From contig NZ_JBPPLZ010000010.1 of the NCBI RefSeq assembly GCF_051535235.1, forward strand, positions 1 to 64,000: 64,000 bases of DNA. Reading direction: 5' to 3'. This stretch comes from Nitrobacter sp051535235 (GTDB lineage Bacteria > Pseudomonadota > Alphaproteobacteria > Rhizobiales > Xanthobacteraceae). Shown one piece after another: positions 35,614-44,341 of this stretch. The notes under the pieces are model-generated. The model was not told the DNA's origin, ran no database searches, and saw only the letters and a list, made by a program, of their open reading frames with translations. A program made the translations under genes and the position numbers. How positions within the stretch are numbered: the stretch's first letter is position 1; every line of letters starts with the position of its first letter.

Positions 35614-36317
35614 TCTGCACGATTTGCGCGCGCGGCGGCTCCAAGGGCGTGGCAGGCAAAAATAGCCGCGATCTGCTCGGCAAACCGCTATTGGCGTGGA
35701 CCATCGAGCAGGCCCGAGCGACACGCCTGTTTGCTGCGATCGCCTTCAGCAGCGATTCCGATCAACTGCTGGAACATGCTCTTAAGGCGGGCGCGGATAT
35801 TACCGTCAAGCGGCCGGACGAGATGGCGACCGATGTCGCGCCGAAGCTGCCAGCGATACGTCACTGTCTCGAACAGGCCATTGCCCGCACCGGAACCACG
35901 CCTGATGTTTTTGTCGATCTGGACGTGACTTCGCCGTTGCGGTTGCCGTCGGACATTTCGGATGCGGTTGCATTGCTGAGAAGATCGGGCGCCCGCAACG
36001 TCATCACCGGTGCGCCCGCGCATCGCTCGCCCTACTTTAACTTGGTCGAAGCGCGTCCTGACGGTACTGTCGGCCTGTCGAAAATCGCAGAGCCGCCGAT
36101 CGTGCGGCGACAGGATGCGCCGCCCTGTTTCGATATGAATGCGTCGATCTATGTCTGGCGCGTCGCCGCGTTTCTGGAAAATCCATCGGTGTTCTATCCC
36201 GACACGCGACTGTTCGAGATGCCGCAAGAACGTTCCGTCGATATCGATTCTGAACTTGACTACGCATTGGTGGAACTTTTGCTGCAAAAGCGGCAGTCGG
36301 TGGGAACAGGTTCATGA
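35604..36317 (+). CDS. legF: CMP-legionaminate-type synthetase (LegF/NeuA-like)
   Basis: A 237-residue cytidylyltransferase. CARGGSKGVAGKNSRDLLG is the nucleotide motif, and VDLDVTSPLRLPSDI and MNASIYVWR follow. It couples CMP to the nonulosonic acid from LegI, ready for a glycosyltransferase. ATG at 35604 lies inside the oxidoreductase gene; ends with a 4-bp overlap with the PtmA-like gene. It is a second family member beside 19381, with different sequence, so each module has its own. Confidence 0.88.
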   Translation: MSLICTICARGGSKGVAGKNSRDLLGKPLLAWTIEQARATRLFAAIAFSSDSDQLLEHALKAGADITVKRPDEMATDVAPKLPAIRHCLEQAIARTGTTPDVFVDLDVTSPLRLPSDISDAVALLRRSGARNVITGAPAHRSPYFNLVEARPDGTVGLSKIAEPPIVRRQDAPPCFDMNASIYVWRVAAFLENPSVFYPDTRLFEMPQERSVDIDSELDYALVELLLQKRQSVGTGS

Positions 36318-37132
36318 CGGGATTCAGGGACCTGTTTGATCTCAGCGGCCGCACCGCGGTTATTACAGGGGGATGCGGAATTCTAGGGCGTCGCTTCAGC
36401 GACGGCCTCGCCGAATTTGGCGCCAAAGTGGCGTTGCTCGATCTCGACCAGCAGGCCACGCAAGCGGCTGCGTCCGAACTATCCTCACGCCATGCGAGTC
36501 TGGCAAAGGGTTATGTCTGCGACGTCACGCAACCTGAGTCCGTTCGCCGCGTGGCCGATCTGGTCGAAGCCGACCTTGGTCCGGTCTCAATCCTGCTCAA
36601 CAATGCCGCAAGCAAGACCCGCGACATCGACGCATTCTTCGCACCGGTTGAGTCATTCTCCCTGGAAACCTGGCGCGAGATCATGGCCGTCAATCTCGAC
36701 GGCATGTTCAATGTCGCCCAGGTGTTTGGAACCCTTATGGCCGAACGCGGCTACGGCAGCATCGTGCAGACCGCGTCGATCTACGGCCTGATGGCGCCGG
36801 ACCAGCGCATTTATGAGGGTTCGGAATATCTCGGACGCGCGATCAACACGCCCGCCGTCTACACCGCGTCAAAGGCCGGCGTGATCGGGCTGACCAAGCA
36901 CCTTGCGACCTATTGGGGCGCACAGGGCGTTCGCGTCAACACTCTGACCCCGGGCGGCATCGAGAGCGGGCAGAACGATACGTTCAAGCAGCGCTATGGT
37001 GCGCGTGTTCCGCTCGGGCGGATGGCGCGCGCGGACGAAATGGTCGGCGCGATGCTGTTCCTCGTGTCCGATGCCGCATCCTATGTCACCGGACAGAATA
37101 TCGTCGTCGACGGCGGCCTGAGCGCGTGGTGA
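36314..37132 (+). CDS. ptmA: SDR-family oxidoreductase, PtmA-like (module 2)
   Basis: A 272-residue SDR. ITGGCGILGRRFS binds NAD(P), LLNNAASK follows, and Ser (QTASIYGL) and YTASK are catalytic. Its APDQRIY segment, GLTKHLATYW and closing GQNIVVDGGLSAW match the SDR at 22456. PtmA homologues occur in legionaminic-acid clusters of Campylobacter, but their exact role is less clear than that of the other enzymes. Last biosynthetic gene of the leg module; the flippase starts 10 bp later. Confidence 0.83.
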   Translation: MTGFRDLFDLSGRTAVITGGCGILGRRFSDGLAEFGAKVALLDLDQQATQAAASELSSRHASLAKGYVCDVTQPESVRRVADLVEADLGPVSILLNNAASKTRDIDAFFAPVESFSLETWREIMAVNLDGMFNVAQVFGTLMAERGYGSIVQTASIYGLMAPDQRIYEGSEYLGRAINTPAVYTASKAGVIGLTKHLATYWGAQGVRVNTLTPGGIESGQNDTFKQRYGARVPLGRMARADEMVGAMLFLVSDAASYVTGQNIVVDGGLSAW

Positions 37133-37142
37133 CGCGATTTCC

Positions 37143-38678
37143 ATGATCAAGCGACTGATCCAGAACACGGTCATTTCGACCGTCGCGTTTGGCGCCGCCG
37201 CAATTCTTGGCCTGATCGTTATCCCGGTGATCATCCGGACCTGGGGCGTGACGGAGTTCGGCCTCATCGTCATCACGCGACTGCTGCTGCCGTCCGGCAT
37301 GATGGCCGTGCTGGACTTCGGCCTGTCGGAGGTCGCGACCCAGGTGGTGGCACGCGCCAGGGAACATCGCGACTGGGACCGCGTCGGCCGCCAGCTTTCG
37401 TTTCTGACTGCCGTATCGATCCTGCTGGCGCTAGCGTTGAGCGTTTCGATCTGGCTGGGCGCGCCTTACCTCACCGTCATCATGAAGGTCGACGCCGTCC
37501 ATGTCGATCGCTTCATCGACATTTTGCATTATACGGCGCTGGCGAATGTCGTGCTGGTTCCGGCGCTGGTCTGGGAAGGAACGGTCAAGGGGTTCGAGCG
37601 CTATAACCTTCTGCGCCTGTCCGAGTTCACGTCGACGCTGGCCTATGTGGGCCTGACTGTTTGGGCATCCACGGCCGCCGTCTCGTTCGAAATCGTCGCC
37701 TATATCTATCTCGCCACTCTGGTGGCGCGGGCGCTGGCGGTACTGGTCGCCGCGACCGCGGCGCTGATAAAGAAGCGCGCAAAATTCGGGGCATGGACCG
37801 CGCCCATTCGTCGGGAATTATCGTATCGCTGCCTGCTGCTGCTGCAGGGCAAGCTGATCGGCGGCATCACGGGGCCTATTCAGCCCTTCCTGGTCGGACT
37901 TCTGTTTGGACCGACCGCCGTTGGCATTTACGATACGCTGGTCCGGCTGGCGCGCGTATCCAAGATCGTGGTCAGCCTCCTCACATCGGCCCTGCTGCCG
38001 GTTGCCAGCCGTCTGGACGAGCGCGGCAGTTCGACGACATTCCAGCGTCTCGGAGAACTCGGTCTCATCATGCTGCCGATGTTCACGATGCCGCCGTTCG
38101 CCGCGGCTGCAATCCTCTCGCCCGAGATCATGCAACTGTGGATCGGTCCGCTTCTCGCACCCTATGCCTTCTGGATGGGCCTCAGCTTTGTGATTCCGAT
38201 GTGTACGCAATACTTGGCGATCGGCAACATCATATTCCTGACACGCACCGAGATCCAGGCACGGCTCAACTTGCTGATGGGCATGCAACTGCTGATCTGG
38301 GCAGGTCTCTCCGCCGCAACGGTGTCTGTTTTTGCCGAGCGCGCATTCATTCTCGGCCAGGTTTTCGGAAGCCTTCTGGTGCTGCCGTGGCAGATCGGAA
38401 CGCTACGCCGCGCCCTGAATTTGAAGCCCGAAAGCTTCCTGAAAGCTATAGGAACCCAGGCCGCGATCCTGATGATCGGCAGTATTCTGCTGTGGATTTC
38501 TGCCCGTTACATCCGGGTTGACAGTCTGGTAAAATTGGCTTTGGTAGCAGCAACGTTCTGCCTTACCAGCTGGGTTGCGCAGTATTTCCTCGTCCTGGAC
38601 GAAAGGCATCGCGCCGTTTTTCCCGCAATCGGCCGCTTGATGGGGCTGACGCCCAAAAAGCAACTCACCGAACGCTGA
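37143..38678 (+). CDS. Wzx-type oligosaccharide flippase
   Basis: A 511-residue integral membrane protein with about 12-14 hydrophobic segments, of the polysaccharide-transport (MATE/MVF-like) superfamily. Features include NTVISTVAFGAAAILGLIV at the start, the DFGLSEVATQVVARA loop after the second helix, and VGLLFGPTAVGIYDTLVRLA in the middle. It would move an undecaprenyl-linked repeat unit across the cytoplasmic membrane. Its place directly after the sugar-synthesis genes argues that the nonulosonic acid is part of a lipid-linked glycan rather than only of glycosylated flagellin. Confidence 0.88.
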   Translation: MIKRLIQNTVISTVAFGAAAILGLIVIPVIIRTWGVTEFGLIVITRLLLPSGMMAVLDFGLSEVATQVVARAREHRDWDRVGRQLSFLTAVSILLALALSVSIWLGAPYLTVIMKVDAVHVDRFIDILHYTALANVVLVPALVWEGTVKGFERYNLLRLSEFTSTLAYVGLTVWASTAAVSFEIVAYIYLATLVARALAVLVAATAALIKKRAKFGAWTAPIRRELSYRCLLLLQGKLIGGITGPIQPFLVGLLFGPTAVGIYDTLVRLARVSKIVVSLLTSALLPVASRLDERGSSTTFQRLGELGLIMLPMFTMPPFAAAAILSPEIMQLWIGPLLAPYAFWMGLSFVIPMCTQYLAIGNIIFLTRTEIQARLNLLMGMQLLIWAGLSAATVSVFAERAFILGQVFGSLLVLPWQIGTLRRALNLKPESFLKAIGTQAAILMIGSILLWISARYIRVDSLVKLALVAATFCLTSWVAQYFLVLDERHRAVFPAIGRLMGLTPKKQLTER

Positions 38679-38691
38679 CTGGATCTAGGGA

Positions 38692-39576
38692 ATGAATACG
38701 ACCGGCGCGAACGACATGTTGGAATCGATTTCTCCGGCATCGCTGGCGGACCGTGCGATCACCTATAGCGTCGTCCTGGCAAAAAGCCTGTACCGCCTGA
38801 TGGTGGTCCGGGTGAAACGCACCGCCGATGTCGTGGACACGGAATACAACCAGCAGACCTGGCAGAAAATACTCGCCAGCAAGAACTGGCTCAGCGCAAC
38901 TGATCTCGCTGAATTCCTCGCGCCGATCGACTCGACCGAAAGCCTGCGCAAGGTCGACAACAAAATTTTGCGGATCGACGGCCAGCGCTATTGCCGGTAT
39001 CGCACCGCCGCGTTGAGCCAATTGATCATGCGCCACGCGGGCGACGCGCGGCAGATCGTGGAACTGGGCTGCGGCTATGGGTACAATCTGTTTTCGCTTC
39101 ACCTGCACCACCCTGACCTTACCTTCAAGGGCTTCGATATCGCTCCGAATGGCATCGCCACCGGACGCGAGATTGCCGACCATTTCGGCCTGTCTGACAA
39201 GATTTCGCTGGACCGAATCGACCTGACCAAAGCCGACGACCCTAACCTTTCCGCCATCGCGGGCCAGACCGCCTTCACCTATTTCTGCATCGAACAGATT
39301 CCGTACGACGTGCGGAAGGTGGTGGAAAATATCATCGCCGCCAAACCAAAGCGCGTCATCAACATCGAGCCGACGACCGAGCTGCTCGACCTGACCCATC
39401 CCCGCGATCTCGTCAGTCTCGTCTACATCCGTTCGGTGGATTACCAGACGCAGCTGTTCTCGATCCTCGACCAGCTCGAACGCGAAAAAAGGATTCGCAT
39501 CATCGCGCGCGAACGCATGCCGTTTGCGCCGACGATCAACAATGACGGGTTTCTGTATTGCTGGGAGCCGATATGA
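38692..39576 (+). CDS. SAM-dependent methyltransferase paired with a dioxygenase
   Basis: A 294-residue protein. Residues 1-110 are a helical, non-Rossmann N-terminal region (EYNQQTWQKILASKNWLS). Residues about 120 onward are a class I methyltransferase: QIVELGCGYGYNLFSLHL (motif I), TFKGFDIAPNGIATG (motif II), AFTYFCIEQIPYDVRKVV and KRVINIEPTTEL. The substrate is unknown. It begins 13 bp after the flippase and its stop overlaps the dioxygenase start (ATGA), suggesting that the two act on the same product. Confidence 0.78.
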   Translation: MNTTGANDMLESISPASLADRAITYSVVLAKSLYRLMVVRVKRTADVVDTEYNQQTWQKILASKNWLSATDLAEFLAPIDSTESLRKVDNKILRIDGQRYCRYRTAALSQLIMRHAGDARQIVELGCGYGYNLFSLHLHHPDLTFKGFDIAPNGIATGREIADHFGLSDKISLDRIDLTKADDPNLSAIAGQTAFTYFCIEQIPYDVRKVVENIIAAKPKRVINIEPTTELLDLTHPRDLVSLVYIRSVDYQTQLFSILDQLEREKRIRIIARERMPFAPTINNDGFLYCWEPI

Positions 39577-40505
39577 CCATGACCAACAGCGCACCCGCCG
39601 CGCCAGCCACCAGGAAACCGAGAATCAGCCAGTTTCGTCGCCTGCTTTGGCACGTGAACAGAACCGATCTGGGCTGGGTGACGAAGACAGCCCTGACCGG
39701 CATGCAACTGGGCGCCCGCGCCAAGCGGATCGAAATACTCAATACGCTTCCGGTCGCACCGGAATGGAGCGAAGCCAGCCGCAAGCTCCGCGACGATGGG
39801 TATGTCGATGTGACATCGATCGTCGATCGTAGCCTCGCGCAAGCCGTCGCCGCGGTCGGTGACGACAAGGTCAGACGGCTTGCCGAACTCAAAGGCAAGC
39901 AGCAGCTCGGTCACAAGTCATTTTGGGTGAGCCTGCTTGACGAGGATTTGGTAGACGGCGCCTTCGCAACCGATCATCCCTTCGTGCGCTATGCGTTGCA
40001 GCCGGGCATCCTGCGGATCCTGGGTGACTTCATGCACGAGCTTCCGCAATTGTCGGACGTTCTTTTGACGCAGTCGTTGCCCAGCGAGAACAAGCCATTG
40101 AGCTATTCTCAACTGTGGCACCTCGATCATGACGACAAACGGGTCTGCAAGCTTTTCATCTATCTGACTGACGTGCGCGACACCAAGGACGGCCCGCTGA
40201 CGTTCATCCCGGCCCCGTCGTCGAAGCCGTTCCGCAACACCATCAAGAGCCACATGACCGACGACAAGGTTTTCACCAAAGTGGATCGGTCCGCCGTCAA
40301 GGAAATCATCGCGCCGAAGCTGTCGTCGTTCATCGTCAATACGGCGCGCTGCCTGCATATGGGCAGCCGCATCCAGTCCGATCGCACCCGCCTGCTCTAC
40401 ACGGCCACCTATATCCAGCCGCCGCGGATGTATCCGGAACCGCCCGCCCGTTTCCGGACCACCGGACCCTTGAGCGATATCGAACGCGCCGTCATGCGCC
40501 TCTGA
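39573..40505 (+). CDS. Phytanoyl-CoA dioxygenase-like Fe(II)/2-oxoglutarate oxygenase (second)
   Basis: A 310-residue protein with the PhyH iron site: His183 and Asp185 in LWHLDHDD, distal His262 in CLHMGSRIQS, and an Arg shortly after for 2-oxoglutarate. KLFIYLTDVRDTKDGPL matches the strand after the HxD. It shares the architecture of 25620 but only modest identity. It is translationally coupled to the methyltransferase. Hydroxylation of a sugar, lipid or acyl group of the surface glycan is likely. Target unknown. Confidence 0.8.
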   Translation: MTMTNSAPAAPATRKPRISQFRRLLWHVNRTDLGWVTKTALTGMQLGARAKRIEILNTLPVAPEWSEASRKLRDDGYVDVTSIVDRSLAQAVAAVGDDKVRRLAELKGKQQLGHKSFWVSLLDEDLVDGAFATDHPFVRYALQPGILRILGDFMHELPQLSDVLLTQSLPSENKPLSYSQLWHLDHDDKRVCKLFIYLTDVRDTKDGPLTFIPAPSSKPFRNTIKSHMTDDKVFTKVDRSAVKEIIAPKLSSFIVNTARCLHMGSRIQSDRTRLLYTATYIQPPRMYPEPPARFRTTGPLSDIERAVMRL

Positions 40506-40531
40506 ACCGGAATTCCGGGGAGCCGAAGATC

Positions 40532-41929
40532 GTGCGTATCGGATGGGTGGTGGATCACCCCAAGCGTGACTTGGCCGGAAGCGTTCTGGCTGCCTATCAA
40601 CTGGCGTTGCGCGGCGCGTCGGTCGTGATCGTACCGATGTATGAACAGGGCGTCGACGTGCCGCGGCTCGGACTGGATGCGCTGGTGGCCAATTACGCGC
40701 GCGCCGCCAATCTCGACCTGATGCGGAGTTTTGCCAAAGCAGGTCTTGCGCTCTATGTCCTCGACACCGAAGGCGGCGTGCTGGCGGAAAAGGGCGGCAA
40801 TTCGCCGCCGGCGATGGCCGCCCATATCCGCAACAGCGGTTACGCGGATATCCTGTCGGGATACTTCTTTTGGGGCGGGAAGCTGCACCAGGCGTTCAAC
40901 GACAACGAAACCATGAAGCCCGAACAGCTTCACCTCACCGGATGCCCGCGTTTCGACTTCGCCGCCCCGCGCTGGCGGGCGCTGCTCGACGGCAAACGAC
41001 GCGGCTATCTCCTCGTCAACGCCAATTTCCCGCTGGTGAACTCCCGCTTTTCCAGCACTCCGGGCGCCGAGCGTGAGGCCATGGTCCGTGCCGGATGGGA
41101 TGGCGCTTACCTCGACCGCTTCCTGGCCGATCTCAAGATCGTCTTCGCCAACTATCTCGTCGAGGTCGGCCGCCTTGCGGCCGCGCGACCGGATCGCACG
41201 ATCCTGGTGCGGCCCCACCCTTTCGAGAGCGAGGAGGTCTACCGAGACGCGCTCGGCCGGCATTCCAATGTCATTATCGACGGCACCGGCAGCGTGCTTG
41301 ATATGATTCAAAACGCCGCGGCTGTCATTCACCTCAATTGCGGCACCGCGATCGAGGCGGTTCTGCTCGCCACGCTTCCGATCCAACTCGAATATCTCAA
41401 CACGCCGACCACGGCCGGACATGCGCGGCTGCCCGCACGCGTAAGCCGCGCCGCGCTGTCATTTGACGACCTGCTCGCCATAATCGATGACCTCGACGCG
41501 GAAACCGCAAAGTTCGATTTCGCCGGTATTCATGCCGCCAACGTCGATGCTTTCTTTCATCGAAACGACGGGGCGGCCGCCGAGCGGATTGCCGACATTC
41601 TGGTCGGCGCCGAGCGTTCGCGCGATCCCTTTGTCTCGCTCTCCAGCGCGCTTCGGGGCACGCGGCCGAACCCGAGCCCGGGACAAATCGCCAAGGGCAC
41701 CGCGAGCTTGCTGTTGGGATCGGCCGTGACCGAGAAGCTGCGCACCCTGAGCAGCCCGGCCCGGCGCGACAAGCGGATCGCGCCCGCTTCCGTCGCCGCC
41801 CTGCTCAAGCGGATCGCCATTCACGACGGGCGCGACCCTTCGCTGTTCTGCGCAACGCGCGCGCGGTGCAAGGTCACCGGCATGCCGCTCGCCAGCATCG
41901 CCATCGAAAAACGCCGCGAGCCCGCATGA
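40532..41929 (+). CDS. Surface carbohydrate biosynthesis protein (GT-B-like)
   Basis: A 465-residue cytoplasmic protein starting at a GTG with GGGGAG nine bases upstream. It opens IGWVVDHPKRDLAGSVLAAY. The second half has ILVRPHPFESEEVYRDAL and NAAAVIHLNCGTAIEAVLL, the layout of GT-B glycosyltransferase-like surface carbohydrate proteins. No donor can be assigned. The C-terminal 80 residues are basic and unrelated to the fold. The stop overlaps the next start (ATGA), so the two proteins are probably made together. Confidence 0.7.
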   Translation: MRIGWVVDHPKRDLAGSVLAAYQLALRGASVVIVPMYEQGVDVPRLGLDALVANYARAANLDLMRSFAKAGLALYVLDTEGGVLAEKGGNSPPAMAAHIRNSGYADILSGYFFWGGKLHQAFNDNETMKPEQLHLTGCPRFDFAAPRWRALLDGKRRGYLLVNANFPLVNSRFSSTPGAEREAMVRAGWDGAYLDRFLADLKIVFANYLVEVGRLAAARPDRTILVRPHPFESEEVYRDALGRHSNVIIDGTGSVLDMIQNAAAVIHLNCGTAIEAVLLATLPIQLEYLNTPTTAGHARLPARVSRAALSFDDLLAIIDDLDAETAKFDFAGIHAANVDAFFHRNDGAAAERIADILVGAERSRDPFVSLSSALRGTRPNPSPGQIAKGTASLLLGSAVTEKLRTLSSPARRDKRIAPASVAALLKRIAIHDGRDPSLFCATRARCKVTGMPLASIAIEKRREPA

Positions 41930-43329
41930 TCTGCGCGTCCGAAACGATCCTGATCACGGCGCTCGCGGCATACCAGACCCGATTCTGGATCCCTGTGGCG
42001 CAGCGGCTGGGCAACGCCGGACGCGACGTGCACCTGCTCGCGTTCGACGACCGCAGCGCGGAGATGGCTGAGAAAGCAGGCGTGCCTGTCGTCAACATGT
42101 ACCGCAGCGGCCTGCAGGGCGGCGCGCCTGTCGACGACGAACGCGCCTTTGCGGCGCGGGTCGCCGGCTACGGCCTGGACGGAACGAACTTCCTGTTCAG
42201 TCACGAACGCGTCACGTTCGGCATTCGCGACACCGCCGTATTGCGGCGGCGGTTCATGATCTACACCAATGCGATGGAAGCCGTGCTCGACCGGTTGACG
42301 GCCGAAGGAAAGCGCGTGATAGCGGTACAGGAACTCGGCGGATTTCTGTCCGTCATCGCATGCTTCTACGCAGCAAGAAGGCGTGGCGTCCGCAACTGGT
42401 TCATCGAGCCGTCCTTCTTCCGCGGCAGGCTTTACTACACGCCTGACAGCTTCGGCGCGCCCGACACGATGCCTGTACCGGCCGATGCGGTTTCGGCCGA
42501 TGTGCGGGCCTACCTCGATGACACGCTGCGCCAGCGCGCTATCGTCATCCCCCTGAAAGACCAACATCAATATTCGGCGGCCTTCAGGAAGATTGCCAAT
42601 GCGCGGAACGCGCGCCGTCTGGTCGAAAAGCTTTGGGACCAGTTCGCGCTCGGCAAGCATCAGGAGTTCGGTCATAACCTCCGGCATGCGCGCATGCATG
42701 CCGCCATGGCGTTTGGTGCCGCGCGGCTGCGAAAAATCTATCGCCCGATGCCGGACGGTTCGTTCGTCTACTACCCGCTTCACGTTCCGGCCGACATGGC
42801 GCTAACCCTGCGCTCGCCGGAATATCTCGACCAGGTCGCGACCATCGATTTTCTCCTGCGCACGATTCCGGACACTCATGTCCTTGTCGTGAAGGAGCAT
42901 CCGGCGCAGATCGGCGCGATTCCGGCCAACCGGCTGTTCGAGCTTGCCCGGCGCTTCGACAATTTCATCCTGCTGCCGCCGCAGATCAATAATTATGCTG
43001 TGCTGGCGCGAGCCGATGCCGTGGTATCCGTCAATAGCAAATCCGGCGCGGAGGCAGTACTGCTCGGCAAGCCGGTTGTTGTCATGGGCGACGCCTTCTA
43101 TCGTTCCTGCCCGCTCGTCTTTGCCGCCGAGCGCCTTAAAGACGTGCCGCAGCGGCTGCGCGAGGCGCTGGATTCGCGGGGCTTCGATCCGGCGATGGCC
43201 GCGCCCTATTTCGAGACGGCGTGGCGCCGATCGTTTCCCGGCGATCTTTATACCGACGATCCGCAGCGGCTCGACACGTTCGCGGCATCGCTGCTTGCGG
43301 CGGTCGCCGACCCGCAGTCTGTATCCTGA
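41926..43329 (+). CDS. Capsule polysaccharide biosynthesis protein (KpsC/KpsS-like family), possible ulosonic-acid transferase
   Basis: A 467-residue protein. The second half contains FVYYPLHVPADMAL, THVLVVKEHPAQIGA and VVSVNSKSGAEAVLLGKPVV. This order of a HVxxD-type strand, KEHP and SVNSxSGxEAxLLGKP is that of the Capsule_synth family, whose KpsC and KpsS members are Kdo transferases. In a cluster making CMP-ulosonic acids it is a good candidate for the transferase. That is inference. The N-terminal half (ILITALAAYQTRFWIP) is family-specific. It starts at the ATG overlapping the preceding stop. Confidence 0.72.
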   Translation: MICASETILITALAAYQTRFWIPVAQRLGNAGRDVHLLAFDDRSAEMAEKAGVPVVNMYRSGLQGGAPVDDERAFAARVAGYGLDGTNFLFSHERVTFGIRDTAVLRRRFMIYTNAMEAVLDRLTAEGKRVIAVQELGGFLSVIACFYAARRRGVRNWFIEPSFFRGRLYYTPDSFGAPDTMPVPADAVSADVRAYLDDTLRQRAIVIPLKDQHQYSAAFRKIANARNARRLVEKLWDQFALGKHQEFGHNLRHARMHAAMAFGAARLRKIYRPMPDGSFVYYPLHVPADMALTLRSPEYLDQVATIDFLLRTIPDTHVLVVKEHPAQIGAIPANRLFELARRFDNFILLPPQINNYAVLARADAVVSVNSKSGAEAVLLGKPVVVMGDAFYRSCPLVFAAERLKDVPQRLREALDSRGFDPAMAAPYFETAWRRSFPGDLYTDDPQRLDTFAASLLAAVADPQSVS

Positions 43330-43341
43330 AGGACTCGGCCG

Positions 43342-44091
43342 ATGCCCATGGTTTCGATCATCACCCCGTCGTGGAATGTCGAGAACCTGATCGGCGAGAC
43401 GATCAAGTCAGTACAGGCTCAGACGTTCGGCGACTGGGAGCTTCTGATCGCGGACGACTGCTCGAAAGACAATACAGCGGCGGTGATCGACAGCTTTGCG
43501 CAGAAAGATCCACGAATCAGACTGATCCGCCAGCCCCGCAACGGCGGGCCAGCATTGGCGCGTCAGGCTGCGATCGAGCAGGCCGGCGGCCGATTCATTG
43601 CTTTTCTGGACAGCGATGACTTGTGGCTGCCGTCAAAGCTGGAGCGGCAGATCGCCTTTGCCCGGGAGCGCCGCGCGGCACTGAGTTTCACGGCTTTCCG
43701 CCGCATCAACGAAAACGGCTCGATGACGGGACGGCTGATCCCGGTGCCGAACTTCCTCACCTACGAACAGCTTTTGAAGAACACGTCGATCGCGACGCTG
43801 ACCGCGCTGGTTGACCGCGACATCGCCGGCAATATCGCCATCAAGACCGAGCCCTATGACGATTTCTGCCTGTGGCTGAGCATTCTCAAGGCAGGACACA
43901 TCGCCCATGGCCTCAACGAGGATCTGGCGCGCTACCGCGTCAGGGGCGTCTCGGTCTCCAGCCGCCCGCTGCGCTCCGCTGGTTGGGTCTGGCACATCTA
44001 CCGCAACGTGGAACAGCTTTCGCCGGTCAAATCCGCCTGGTGCTTTGCCCATTGGAGCGCTCGGGCGTGGCTGAAGCGGCGGAAGTTTTGA
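43342..44091 (+). CDS. Glycosyltransferase family 2
   Basis: A 249-residue GT-A enzyme. VSIITPSWNVENLIGETI opens the fold, IADDCSKDNTA is the first Asp motif and FLDSDDLWLPSKLE the DxD-containing catalytic segment. It transfers a sugar from an NDP donor to the growing lipid-linked chain. AAGGA precedes the ATG at 43342 by nine bases. It is the last closely packed gene of the 28112-44091 series. Donor and linkage cannot be read from sequence. Confidence 0.88.
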   Translation: MPMVSIITPSWNVENLIGETIKSVQAQTFGDWELLIADDCSKDNTAAVIDSFAQKDPRIRLIRQPRNGGPALARQAAIEQAGGRFIAFLDSDDLWLPSKLERQIAFARERRAALSFTAFRRINENGSMTGRLIPVPNFLTYEQLLKNTSIATLTALVDRDIAGNIAIKTEPYDDFCLWLSILKAGHIAHGLNEDLARYRVRGVSVSSRPLRSAGWVWHIYRNVEQLSPVKSAWCFAHWSARAWLKRRKF

Positions 44092-44341
44092 ACTCAAACA
44101 ATTCCGGATAATAGCTCTGATGGGTCAGACGATTTCACGTCCGGCTGTGAAGAATGGCAGAACCGGCGCCAAGACCGATGGCAATCAAGGACGACTCGTG
44201 ACAAAAACATCGACTCGCTTGCGGCTGCGGCCGGAAAGATCGGGACGCCCGTTCCAATAATCTCGATCAGCGGCCATGGCGTTGCCACAGAACGCGATCC
44301 GTCGCACCACGGCGGCCCATACAACGGTTTTGGAAACGACA

